Made by a program: the position numbers and the translations under genes. A DNA stretch of 21,797 nucleotides from Oscillospiraceae bacterium (GTDB lineage Bacteria > Bacillota > Clostridia > Christensenellales > Aristaeellaceae): contig JAISBH010000060.1 in the NCBI GenBank assembly GCA_031266295.1, positions 1-21,797 on the forward strand, given 5' to 3'. The notes under the pieces are model-generated. The model did no database searches. It was not told the DNA's origin and saw nothing but the letters and a program-made list of their open reading frames with translations. The first letter of the stretch is position 1; each line of letters starts with the position of its first letter. Positions 13,854-21,417 of the stretch are shown piece after piece.

Positions 13854-16355
13854 ATGAATCATGGCTGCGCTGCCGAAAAAGACTACAAATATATCGCCAC
13901 ACTTAATGATCTACGTGCGGTCGAATCTGATTCGGACGAGGTTACGCGGTACATTCTCTGCCGCGACATAGATCTGTTAGATGTAAGCAACATAGATAAT
14001 GATAATAAAATAATAGATTCGGTCGAATGGACGCCGCTGAGGCCCGCCCGGGGGATTCGTATAGACGGCTGCGGACACAGCATACTTAACCTGCCCGACG
14101 CGCTGTTCGAATATCTGCCCGAGGGTTCAGCGGCGTCGAGGCTGACGCTGGCCTGCGCGGTATACTCTTCTAAGTCGGAGGTATTCGGCGCGTTCGCGAA
14201 GGAGGCTGACTGTTCGGCGTTCTCGGGCTGCAAGGTAACCGGGCTTATCGTGAATCGATTCACTGTCCAAGGGCAGGATTGCGGCAGCAGGGTCGGCGCG
14301 TTCGCCGGGAACGCGCGAGGATGCTCGTTTGAAGATTGCGTAAACGAGGCGAACATCCAGACCGTCGGCACGTACTCCACCGGTGGAATTGCCGGAACGA
14401 CGCGCGAATGCTCGCTCAAGCGCTGCGAGAATTACGGCAAGATATACGCGCTGAACGGCGTCCCGGCGGGTGCGATCGGCGGTCTGGCCGGTTCAACGGA
14501 CAGCGGCACGATCATCGGCAGCACGGAGGGAATCTGCTTGAACTTCGGCGACATTATCGGCTCAAACGGGGTGGGCTGGACGTGCAGCCTAGGCGGGATC
14601 GTCGGGTTCAACCGCGGAGTGATCGAACGGTGCGTGAACATGGGCCGCCTGGTCAACCATCCGCGCGGGGATGAGTCGTTCGATCTCTCCAGTTCAGGCG
14701 GGATCGCTGGAGACGATTATTATTCTATACTAGACTGTGTCAGCGCGGGCGACATCGAAGGTGGCAACAACGCGGGCGGCATCGTCGGCATGTTCTGCGC
14801 GTCAGGGTGGCACGACGCCAGCGTAGCCAGGAACACGGTCGCGCGCGTCAACATCGCGGGAGAGATCGCCGCCGGTATAGCCGCCTCCATCCGCGCACCT
14901 GACGAAGGTGTATCGTTCAGCTTCACCGGAAACAGCGCCGCCGCCGGCTCTATCGTCGGCGCGTGCTGGGCCGCGCGAATATACAACCCTTGCGGCAGGG
15001 ACTTTACGGATCGGTTCTCCAACAACTGCGGCGGTGCGGATACACTGCTGTATCACTGCACCGGGGTCTGCGGCGACATACCCGTCAACGGGCCGCTGGG
15101 CGAGTGCCTGTCGAACTGCGCAGATCTCACGGCCATAGGATACGGCGCAAATGCCGCCAACGGCGACGACTGCGTCGATATCATCGTCCACGCGTATCCG
15201 ATAGTGCTAGATCCGAACAACGGCCAGCCGAAGTTCGTCGTTTACACCGATGCTGACAGGTGGGCCGACCTGCCTCGCAACGTCCAGCCGCCCGTCTGCG
15301 GCGGCGAGGTAGCGCTGCTGGGCTGGTACACGCTCGGCGGCCGCAAGGTTAAGCGCGGAGATAGGCTGGAGAGCGAGCGGATGTTAGTTGCGGACTGGGG
15401 CACGCGTGACGCGGGCTGCGAACCGTTCGACACCGGCGACGCATTGGCCGATGTGATCGAATCGATAGCGAGCGGAGAGGCCGCGTGCGGCGCAATGCTG
15501 GAGTCCGGCGCGGAGACGATACGGCAGATGGTTGAACTGTACGCAAGCGACTGCGCGGCTTACGATTGTCAAAGCATACTTGACTTGATAGGCAGCGTAA
15601 AGGATATGACTGCTTCCGTGTCCGAATTCGAGGCGCAGCTGGCGCGCAAGATGTTCATGTCGCTTGAAGCGCTGACCAAATGCGGCAGGGCTGGGGCAAG
15701 CGGCGGTAGCGCGGGCATATGCGACGCAGCGCGCGACGCGCTGAATAAAGTGCTGCGCTCCATACGCGGCGAGGATTGGGCTATCAGCGCGTTGATCGAC
15801 TCCGGCGCGTCCGCGCTAGGCACCATATGCCCCGCTACGGGATGCGCCGCTGGCTCGACTCCTTGCGGATACGCGGGATCGGATGGATGCGTGCCTACCG
15901 GCAATGAGTGCATCATCGATATGTTCGACGCGGTCGCCGGGCTGGCCAACGCGACGGCGGACGTCGAGGAACGTATGTCCAGCAAACTGTGCATGTCGCT
16001 GAACTCGCTGTGCGCCGATACGCCGGATAACCAACCCTGCGCGATCGATCCGGGCGATGTGGGGGGTATAATCGAGTCCATCGCGCTATGCGATAAGACC
16101 ACCAGCGCCATCATCGCTCAAGGCGCGGCGGCGTATGGTTTTTACGACACAACCAACCAGCCGACCGCCTTTATCAACAGTCTAAGCGATCTGCTGGGAG
16201 CTGCAAAGCGCATTGGCCAGGCGAACGTCGGCAAGTTGCGCTGTTCGTTGACCGCGCTGTGTGAAACTGGCCCGACGATAGACTGCCCATGCGACGGTGC
16301 GAACGCATACGCTTGGACGGAATATCCTCTCGACGGTGAATATGAAATTTTCTAA
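13854..16355 (+). CDS. Cysteine-rich GLUG-like repeat protein with InlB-type and novel helical repeats
   Basis: An 833-residue protein, not recognised as any named gene. Residues about 10-75 (YKYIATLNDLRAVESD, later DGCGHSILNL) look like the cap of a beta-helix. About 150-310 carry GLUG-like turns (STGGIAG, AIGGLAG, SLGGIVGFN, SSGGIAG, NAGGIVGMF), each followed by a CxNxGxI-type strand. About 447-517 resembles an InlB B-repeat (YPIVLDPNNG ... LLGWYTLGGRKV ... VADWGT). About 526-806 has three imperfect helical repeats (see separate entry). I count about 44 cysteines (5%). Surface-protein architecture, yet there is no signal peptide, anchor or membrane segment. The start is set by AAAGGGGTGA before 13854. 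It may be a spore-coat, envelope or non-classically exported protein; the function is unknown. Confidence 0.8.
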   Translation: MNHGCAAEKDYKYIATLNDLRAVESDSDEVTRYILCRDIDLLDVSNIDNDNKIIDSVEWTPLRPARGIRIDGCGHSILNLPDALFEYLPEGSAASRLTLACAVYSSKSEVFGAFAKEADCSAFSGCKVTGLIVNRFTVQGQDCGSRVGAFAGNARGCSFEDCVNEANIQTVGTYSTGGIAGTTRECSLKRCENYGKIYALNGVPAGAIGGLAGSTDSGTIIGSTEGICLNFGDIIGSNGVGWTCSLGGIVGFNRGVIERCVNMGRLVNHPRGDESFDLSSSGGIAGDDYYSILDCVSAGDIEGGNNAGGIVGMFCASGWHDASVARNTVARVNIAGEIAAGIAASIRAPDEGVSFSFTGNSAAAGSIVGACWAARIYNPCGRDFTDRFSNNCGGADTLLYHCTGVCGDIPVNGPLGECLSNCADLTAIGYGANAANGDDCVDIIVHAYPIVLDPNNGQPKFVVYTDADRWADLPRNVQPPVCGGEVALLGWYTLGGRKVKRGDRLESERMLVADWGTRDAGCEPFDTGDALADVIESIASGEAACGAMLESGAETIRQMVELYASDCAAYDCQSILDLIGSVKDMTASVSEFEAQLARKMFMSLEALTKCGRAGASGGSAGICDAARDALNKVLRSIRGEDWAISALIDSGASALGTICPATGCAAGSTPCGYAGSDGCVPTGNECIIDMFDAVAGLANATADVEERMSSKLCMSLNSLCADTPDNQPCAIDPGDVGGIIESIALCDKTTSAIIAQGAAAYGFYDTTNQPTAFINSLSDLLGAAKRIGQANVGKLRCSLTALCETGPTIDCPCDGANAYAWTEYPLDGEYEIF
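15432..16272 (+). repeat. Three imperfect helical protein repeats in the cysteine-rich protein
   Basis: Each unit of about 75-100 residues opens with an ExIASGE-like helix, continues with an ISALIDSGA-like helix, then a D-L-aliphatic helix, and closes with a KLxMSLxALC helix. Openings are VIESIASGEAACGAMLESG, VLRSIRGEDWAISALIDSG and IIESIALCDKTTSAIIAQG. Closings are RKMFMSLEALTKCG, SKLCMSLNSLCAD and GKLRCSLTALCETG. Unit 2 has an insertion with six cysteines. I do not recognise the fold. Confidence 0.75.
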
Positions 16356-16363
16356 ACCGACAT

Positions 16364-17044
16364 TTATTTCACAAACCCCTTGGCGCCATTATCCCGAGCG
16401 CGGCGCGCGATTGTTGAGAACATCAGGTTCACCAAATAGTATGCCAGCGCGACCAGCAGGTACACGACCAATATATCCTGAGCCGTGACGATCGTACGGT
16501 GAGACGCTACGATCTTGCTGGTGAACGACAGCTCGTATGTGCCTACCGCCGCGCAGAATGACGTATCTTTTATTGTAGTGACAAACTGAGCGATTAGTGG
16601 CGAGCGTATCCGGCGCAACGCCTGCGGAACGATGACCTTCACCATCGTGCCGACGGTGGAGAAGCCTTGCGAGTACGCCGCCTCCCACTGTCCCTTGTGG
16701 ATGCTGTTCAGTCCGCCGCGCACGATTTCGGCAACGACTGCCGATGTGAATACCGTCATTGCGGCGATGCCGCTCTCCAGCGGCGGCAGCCTGGTCATGA
16801 ACCTCATACCGATTATGAACAGCGTCAGCGGGATGTTGCGGATTGCCTCGATATACATCGTCGAGAACACGGTCAGCGCGCCCAGCTTGCGCGATCGCAT
16901 CAGCGCCAGCATCGTCCCGAATATGAAACTCAGCGCGATCGACACCGCCGCGATATACAGGGTATTGAGCAGTCCCGTGCCGAGAAACTTCAGTATCTGC
17001 GGCGTAAACACCTTCTGGAACGCGCGCGCCCAAGTCTCAAACAT
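16364..17044 (-). CDS. Polar amino-acid ABC permease (HisM/GltK type)
   Basis: A 226-residue inner-membrane permease of the His/Glu/Gln/Arg/opine family, with about five hydrophobic segments. The family block YIEAIRNIPLTLFIIGMRF and the ATPase-docking region GQWEAAYSQGFSTVGTMVKV followed by VPQALRR are clear. It pairs with the permease encoded just upstream, overlapping it by eight bases. It is the last gene of the four-gene ATPase, binding protein, permease, permease operon. Only eight bases separate its stop from the convergent cysteine-rich gene stop, with no separate terminator visible. Confidence 0.9.
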   Translation of the reverse strand: MFETWARAFQKVFTPQILKFLGTGLLNTLYIAAVSIALSFIFGTMLALMRSRKLGALTVFSTMYIEAIRNIPLTLFIIGMRFMTRLPPLESGIAAMTVFTSAVVAEIVRGGLNSIHKGQWEAAYSQGFSTVGTMVKVIVPQALRRIRSPLIAQFVTTIKDTSFCAAVGTYELSFTSKIVASHRTIVTAQDILVVYLLVALAYYLVNLMFSTIARRARDNGAKGFVK

Positions 17045-17720
17045 TCCGCACGCTCCGCTTCTCCAGTTGCCGCGCGATCATCGAGATCGGCAGGCATATG
17101 GCCAGGTATAGCAGCCCAGTCATCACGAACGTCGGGCCGTATATCAGGTTGGAGCCGCTCCAGCTGTCCGCGACGTACATCAGTTCGCCGCCCGCTATAA
17201 CGGCCAGCACGGAAGAATTCTTGATCAGGTTAACCACCTGGTTGGTCATCGCGGGCAAGGCGATCTTGACCGACTGCGGCAGTATGACCAGCCACAGTGT
17301 TTGAGCGCGGCTGAAACCCTGACTCTCCGCTGCCTCCGTCTGCCCCAGTGGCACGGCCCTAATCGCGCTGGCGACAATATCCGCCGCGTACGCGCCCGTA
17401 TACAGCGCCAGACCCAGCACGCCCACCATCGTCACACTTAGCCGTACGCCCATCTTGGGCAGCACATTATAGAATATAAATACCTGTATCATTAGCGGCG
17501 TGTTCTGAAAAAAGCTCATATATCCGCGCATGATCGCGGCGAGTGCGCGCTGGCGGCCATTCGCGCGGCTGGTCAGCGCTATCCCGGCGAACACGCCAAT
17601 CAGCAGCGCGATTAAAAGCCCCCAAAGGGATATGAGCAGCGTCTGCCCATATCCCCTCAGAAACAACGGTGCGGCTTTAAACCACGTCCGCCAATTACGT
17701 ATTGAGAATGGTCCGTTCAA
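17037..17720 (-). CDS. Polar amino-acid ABC permease (GlnP/GltJ type)
   Basis: A 227-residue membrane permease. The signature FFQNTPLMIQVFIFYNVLP is the NTPLxxQ block of this family, and the docking loop is GQTEAAESQGFSRAQTLWLV followed by LPQSVK. The start is an inferred TTG at 17720 (MNGPFSIRN), with TGAGG seven bases upstream; no in-frame ATG lies in a sensible place. The start region is one half of an imperfect 50-base tandem duplication that fills the gap to the binding-protein gene. Together with the following permease it forms the channel for the PEB1-like binding protein. Confidence 0.88.
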   Translation of the reverse strand: MNGPFSIRNWRTWFKAAPLFLRGYGQTLLISLWGLLIALLIGVFAGIALTSRANGRQRALAAIMRGYMSFFQNTPLMIQVFIFYNVLPKMGVRLSVTMVGVLGLALYTGAYAADIVASAIRAVPLGQTEAAESQGFSRAQTLWLVILPQSVKIALPAMTNQVVNLIKNSSVLAVIAGGELMYVADSWSGSNLIYGPTFVMTGLLYLAICLPISMIARQLEKRSVRNV

Positions 17721-17810
17721 TGATCAACCTCATTAAATGTATCTGCATTTATAGCAAATAGCTCGTTTGACGATCAGTCTCGTTAAATGTATCTATATTT
17801 TAGTAGTTAC
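17711..17810 (-). repeat. Imperfect 50-base tandem duplication at a permease start
   Basis: 17711-17760 and 17761-17810 align base for base at about 30 of the first 40 positions. The best block is TTAAATGTATCT, at 17733 and 17783. The copy nearer the permease contains its TTG start and TGAGG ribosome site; in the upstream copy both are changed (TGAC in place of TTGA, CGAGA in place of TGAGG). It occupies the whole gap between binding protein and permease. Confidence 0.6.
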
Positions 17811-18667
17811 TGCGCGGCCTCTAGTTCAGCGGCTGCCGTCCACAGCGACTCGTGGAACGAATCCAGTTCATCCCAGTTGAGCGTCGGCAGGTCGTACTTA
17901 GCTACCAGGGCGTCCAACTCTCCGGATTCGCGCATCTCACTGATCAGCTCGTCATAGACTGCCGTCAATCCCGCGTTGCCCTTCTTGAACGCCGCACCGT
18001 AAGGTTGCGCCGCGAACGAATCCGGCAGCAGCACGACGGTATCGTCCAGGTATCCGGTCAGGATCGCCTTATCCACCGAGAAGCACTGCACGCGCCCGCT
18101 GTCCAACGCCGCCTTGATATCGGGATATGTCTGGAATTCCAGGAATTCCACATTAATGCCCCGTTCCTCCGCCGCAGGTTCCAGCGCGGCGCGGGTGGAC
18201 GAGGACTGCGCGACCCCGATCGTCTTGCCGTCCAGATCGGCGTAGGTTGAGATATTGTCGGCGGTTTTAACCAGCAGGCCCACCGCGTCGACATAATAAG
18301 GCTGCGAAAAATCATACTGCAGCAGACGATCCGGCATGATCGTAAACGTAGCGATGATCACGTCCAGCTCACCGGTGTCCAGCAGCGGACCGCGCGTCTT
18401 GGCTGTCACTGCGGTGAACGACACGGCGTTCGGATCACCAAGGAGCTTCTCAGCGAAGGCCTTGGCCAGGTCTATCTCCAGGCCCTCATAGTCGCCACCC
18501 AGCTCCTGATAGCCGAAACCGGGCACGTCAGCCTTTACTCCGACGTTCAGCTTGCCTCGCGCCTTGACGGCCTCGACCACCTGATCGGTCTCCTCCGCTA
18601 CAGCCGGAACGGCGAACAGGCACACGGCCATCGCCAGCAGTATCAGCCAGACAACGGTACGCTTCAT
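17807..18667 (-). CDS. Polar amino-acid-binding protein, PEB1/GlnH type
   Basis: A 286-residue exported solute-binding protein (family 3), likely for glutamate or aspartate. After a Sec signal (MKRTVVWLILLAMAVCLFAV, cleavage after AVA), the family core is seen: GKLNVGVKADVPGFGY, EGLEIDLAKAFAEKL, then GPLLDTGELDVIIATFTIMP-DR, whose threonine and arginine bind the ligand carboxylate in relatives. YDFSQPYYVDAVGLLV, DLDGKTIGVAQSSSTR and VDKAIL follow. The wording is close to PEB1a of Campylobacter. No lipobox is present (MAVC is followed by a longer hydrophobic stretch), so it appears to be cleaved by signal peptidase I. AGGAGGG precedes the start. It is co-transcribed with the upstream ATPase (21-base gap). 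Confidence 0.92.
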   Translation of the reverse strand: MKRTVVWLILLAMAVCLFAVPAVAEETDQVVEAVKARGKLNVGVKADVPGFGYQELGGDYEGLEIDLAKAFAEKLLGDPNAVSFTAVTAKTRGPLLDTGELDVIIATFTIMPDRLLQYDFSQPYYVDAVGLLVKTADNISTYADLDGKTIGVAQSSSTRAALEPAAEERGINVEFLEFQTYPDIKAALDSGRVQCFSVDKAILTGYLDDTVVLLPDSFAAQPYGAAFKKGNAGLTAVYDELISEMRESGELDALVAKYDLPTLNWDELDSFHESLWTAAAELEAAQ

Positions 18668-18688
18668 AACGAACCCTCCTAATTTCTA

Positions 18689-19420
18689 TTAGTGTAATAT
18701 CTTCCCGAGGAACGCGGTCATGCGCGTCGTCTTGGGTTGATGGAACACTTGATGCGGCGGGCCATCCTCCATTATCTGACCCTCGTCCAGGAACAGCACG
18801 CGATCGGATATATGCTCCGCGAAGCGCATCTCGTGCGTCACAAATAGCATCGTGATATTCTGCCGCTGCGCGACTTCCTCCATTATCTCCAGCACTTCCT
18901 GTATCATCTCTGGATCCAGCGCGGATGTTGGTTCGTCGAATAACAGAATGTCCGGGTTCATCGTCAGCGCGCGGGCGATCGCGACGCGCTGCTGCTGTCC
19001 GCCCGACAATTGACTCGGATATGAATCCGCCCTGTCCGCCAGGCCCACGGCGCGCAAATTCTCCCGCGCGCGGGACATAACCTCGTCCTTGGAGCCGCGC
19101 TTCAGTGTAAGCGGTGCCATCGTCAGGTTTTCCAGCGCGGTCTTATGCGGATACAGGTTAAAGCTTTGAAACACCATGCCTATCCCCTGGCGCAGCGTGT
19201 TCAGCTGTTTGCCGGTGGCGGCGTTCAGGTCATGGCCATTAACAATGACGCGTCCTTTGTTCGGCTTCTCAAACCGGTTCACTGTACGCAACAATGTGCT
19301 CTTGCCGCCGCCGGAAGGACCGATGATTACCGTCTTTGATCCGCGCTCAATCTTCAGGTTGATACCGCGCAGCACTTCATTCTTCCCAAATGACAGGTGC
19401 ACATCCTCAAAACTGATCAT
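18689..19420 (-). CDS. glnQ: Polar amino-acid ABC transporter ATPase, GlnQ type
   Basis: A 243-residue ATPase that powers the importer encoded downstream. Walker A is GPSGGGKST, the Q-loop follows VFQSFNLYPH, the signature is LSGGQQQR, Walker B is ILLFDEPTSALDPE and the switch histidine is in FVTHEM. The start MISFEDVH at 19420 is chosen over a longer frame from 19462 because the longer part is the promoter itself (TTGACA within 19456-19451, TACAAT at 19433-19428). The ATG falls seven bases after the -10 box with no ribosome site, so the mRNA is probably leaderless. It is the first gene of the four-gene operon. Confidence 0.95.
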   Translation of the reverse strand: MISFEDVHLSFGKNEVLRGINLKIERGSKTVIIGPSGGGKSTLLRTVNRFEKPNKGRVIVNGHDLNAATGKQLNTLRQGIGMVFQSFNLYPHKTALENLTMAPLTLKRGSKDEVMSRARENLRAVGLADRADSYPSQLSGGQQQRVAIARALTMNPDILLFDEPTSALDPEMIQEVLEIMEEVAQRQNITMLFVTHEMRFAEHISDRVLFLDEGQIMEDGPPHQVFHQPKTTRMTAFLGKILH

Positions 19421-19427
19421 ATTCGCT

Positions 19428-19456
19428 ATTGTATGCGGAATAATGCATTTTGTCAA
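19428..19456 (-). promoter_or_regulatory. Strong promoter of the amino-acid ABC operon, leaderless arrangement
   Basis: On the minus strand a perfect TTGACA (19456-19451) is followed after 17 bases by TACAAT (19433-19428). The A of the glnQ start codon (19420) is eight bases after the last base of the -10 box, about where transcription should start. Just upstream are two direct copies of ATTCCTGCA (plus strand 19461 and 19475) and an inverted pair AATAATGCA (19439)/TGCATTATT (19480) around them, possible regulator sites. Confidence 0.75.
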
Positions 19457-19495
19457 CTGCATTCCTGCAAAAACATTCCTGCATTATTGTGTGAA

Positions 19496-20362
19496 TTATG
19501 CGCGAATCTTCAGCGCTTTCGGTACGATCTTGAATGTCGCGGCGTCCTGAGACACAATCTCCCCATCTATGTTCAACCGCAGTCCCTTGCCGCGTATTGT
19601 TATCTCCCTGCATCTGAACATCTCAGCGCCCCGCACATTCATCACCCTCCCTTTCAGCAGCAGTCTCAGAGCGGGGATCATTTGGCGCCGCGTCATGGCG
19701 GGTATAGTCACAACGTCCAGCAGTCCGTCGCGCGCGTCGGCTAACGGCGCCACCGGTATACCGCCGCCGATTACGCCGCCGTTCGCAGCGCCGAACAACG
19801 TGAGGCTGCGCGTCTCGGTCTCGCCGGCCTCGCGGGTAATCGTGAGTTCAACGGGCTTGTTGTCCAATATCGCGCGAATGACGCCGTATAGATAGGCGGG
19901 CTTGCCTCGCACGAATCTCTTTGAGAGCAGCGTGTACTCCAGCGTAACCGTATCAAAGCCCGCGCCGCACTCATTAACGAACAGCCGATCATTGACCAGC
20001 CCCGCGTCAACCTCTATTGGATCGTGTTCCAGCGCATAGTCCAGTGCACTCTCCCAGCGAGGCGGTATGCCCAAACTCTTGACGAAGTCGTTGCCCGTGC
20101 CGGCCGGCAGCAGGGCTAGCGCCGTTTGACTGCGGAATACCCCGCGCGCGGCCTCTTTCACAGTGCCGTCGCCACCCAGTACATATATCGTTTCCACACC
20201 CGCGTCAGCCGCGCCGCGCGATATCTCCTCCGCGTGCCCCGGACGCTCGCTGGCGACCGTCCGTATCTTTACGCCGCGCCGTTTGAGCAGATTCTCCGCC
20301 TTTGGCGCGATCCGCGCCGCGCGGCCGTTCCCTGCGACAGGGTTGTAAAGGAACAGATCCAC
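19496..20362 (-). CDS. Diacylglycerol-kinase-family lipid kinase (DgkB/YegS type)
   Basis: A 288-residue soluble lipid kinase. The N-terminal domain begins VDLFLYNPVAGNGRA and holds the nucleotide-binding motif VLGGDGTVKEA. The conserved LLPAGTGNDFVKSLGIP follows, then the C-terminal beta domain with NECGAGFD, AANGGVIGGGIPVAPLADAR-DG and LNIDGE. In Bacillota such enzymes (DgkB) phosphorylate diacylglycerol to feed phospholipid and lipoteichoic acid turnover; which lipid is used here cannot be told. The GTG start at 20362 is chosen because AAGGAGG ends seven bases before it; a longer frame to 20395 would contain this site. It is divergent from the DUF5665-lspA pair. A TATAAT (20409-20404, minus) may be its -10 box, with no good -35. 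Confidence 0.9.
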   Translation of the reverse strand: MDLFLYNPVAGNGRAARIAPKAENLLKRRGVKIRTVASERPGHAEEISRGAADAGVETIYVLGGDGTVKEAARGVFRSQTALALLPAGTGNDFVKSLGIPPRWESALDYALEHDPIEVDAGLVNDRLFVNECGAGFDTVTLEYTLLSKRFVRGKPAYLYGVIRAILDNKPVELTITREAGETETRSLTLFGAANGGVIGGGIPVAPLADARDGLLDVVTIPAMTRRQMIPALRLLLKGRVMNVRGAEMFRCREITIRGKGLRLNIDGEIVSQDAATFKIVPKALKIRA

Positions 20363-20436
20363 TGATATACCTCCTTGCATTGTTATACAATCCACTTTTC
20401 CGCATTATACAGTATTCGGCAGCGCTTGACCACTGA

Positions 20437-20465
20437 TTGCGCGGCCAGAGAGTTTTTGTTAGAAT
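20437..20465 (+). promoter_or_regulatory. Candidate promoter of the DUF5665-lspA pair
   Basis: TTGCGC (20437-20442), 17 bases, TAGAAT (20460-20465). Transcription would start near 20472, giving a leader of about 57 bases to the gene at 20529. The -10 box is good and the -35 box moderate. Confidence 0.55.
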
Positions 20466-20528
20466 ATATATATGCGCCGCTTGCTTAACACTTAACCGCG
20501 CGGGTCATACTTGATACGAGGTGATCGT

Positions 20529-20810
20529 ATGCGATCGATCCGCAAGAGCGCGGCGATGCGAGCACAGGTAATGGTCGAACAGATGGAACGGCTGGGCCTG
20601 GCCGAGTACGTGCAATATATGCAGAACAAGCGCAGGTTGCTTTGGACTAACTTCCTTGCCGGGGTGTCGCGCGGGCTGGGGATAGCAGTGGGATTTTCGA
20701 TATTGGGCGCGGTATTGATCGCTCTGCTGCAGCGTCTGGCTGTGGCGAACCTGCCGGGTATAGGCGACTTCCTGGCGGACGTAGTGCGTATGGTGCAGCG
20801 CAAGCTGTAG
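20529..20810 (+). CDS. DUF5665 family membrane-associated protein
   Basis: A 93-residue protein of a small family found mainly in Bacillota. The first half is amphipathic (MERLGLAEYVQYMQNKRRLL), followed by NFLAGVSRGLGIAVGFSILG, which leads into a hydrophobic segment through ALLQRL. The tail ANLPGIGDFLADVVRMVQ is the usual family ending. The function is unknown. The start at 20529 is supported by GAGGT six bases upstream; a TTG 18 bases earlier in the same frame would lose this. It lies 51 bases before lspA in the same direction, so the two are probably co-transcribed. Confidence 0.85.
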   Translation: MRSIRKSAAMRAQVMVEQMERLGLAEYVQYMQNKRRLLWTNFLAGVSRGLGIAVGFSILGAVLIALLQRLAVANLPGIGDFLADVVRMVQRKL

Positions 20811-20861
20811 TCGGAACTTGTTTAAGAAGCGGAATTAGGAAGCGAAAGATGAGGTGTCCGG

Positions 20862-21332
20862 ATGTTCCTTATAGCGGCGCTGACGTTCGCGGCGGATCGG
20901 TTGGTCAAGTATTGGGCGTACGCCACGCTGCGCGGGATGCCCGGCGGTACGTACGAATGGCTGCCAAATATATTCCACCTGCGCTACGCGACGAACGACG
21001 GCGTGTCGTTCGGTCTGCTAAGCGGCAAGATGGAACTGCTGGTCATCATTCAATTATTCCTGTGCGCGGCGCTGGTGATCGTGCTGGTAAAGAAACGTAC
21101 CGCGCCGCTGCTGCCGCGCCTGGCGGGATGGTTGACGCTAGGCGGTGCGCTGGGTAACCTATATGATCGGCTTAGGTATGGGTATGTGATCGACTTGTTT
21201 GAGATACGGTTGTTTAGATTCGCTATATTTAATGTTGCGGATGTATGTTTATGCGTGGGGATAGGAGCGTTTGCGCTGTGGGCGCTGCTGCACCGGGAGC
21301 AATGCGAGTTTGAATCGGGTATGCGGTCGTGA
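20862..21332 (+). CDS. lspA: Lipoprotein signal peptidase (signal peptidase II)
   Basis: A 156-residue membrane aspartic protease that cuts the signal peptide from prolipoproteins ahead of the lipid-modified cysteine. There are four membrane segments. The N-terminal ADRLVKYW block, NDGVSFGLLSG, GNLYDRLRYGYVID with catalytic D111, and FAIFNVADVCL with catalytic D127 are all present, so it should be active. The length matches the family. GAGGTG precedes the start at 20862. It follows the DUF5665 gene and, unusually, is not followed by rluD. It is of note that the two exported binding proteins in this window lack lipoboxes although lspA is intact. Confidence 0.95.
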   Translation: MFLIAALTFAADRLVKYWAYATLRGMPGGTYEWLPNIFHLRYATNDGVSFGLLSGKMELLVIIQLFLCAALVIVLVKKRTAPLLPRLAGWLTLGGALGNLYDRLRYGYVIDLFEIRLFRFAIFNVADVCLCVGIGAFALWALLHREQCEFESGMRS

Positions 21333-21417
21333 TTTTATGTGGGATCGTACCTGTGCATTGCGGTCTACGCATCCGCGTCTTCGCTACGTTCAATTGCGAT
21401 CCCCTTTCCGACCTCCC

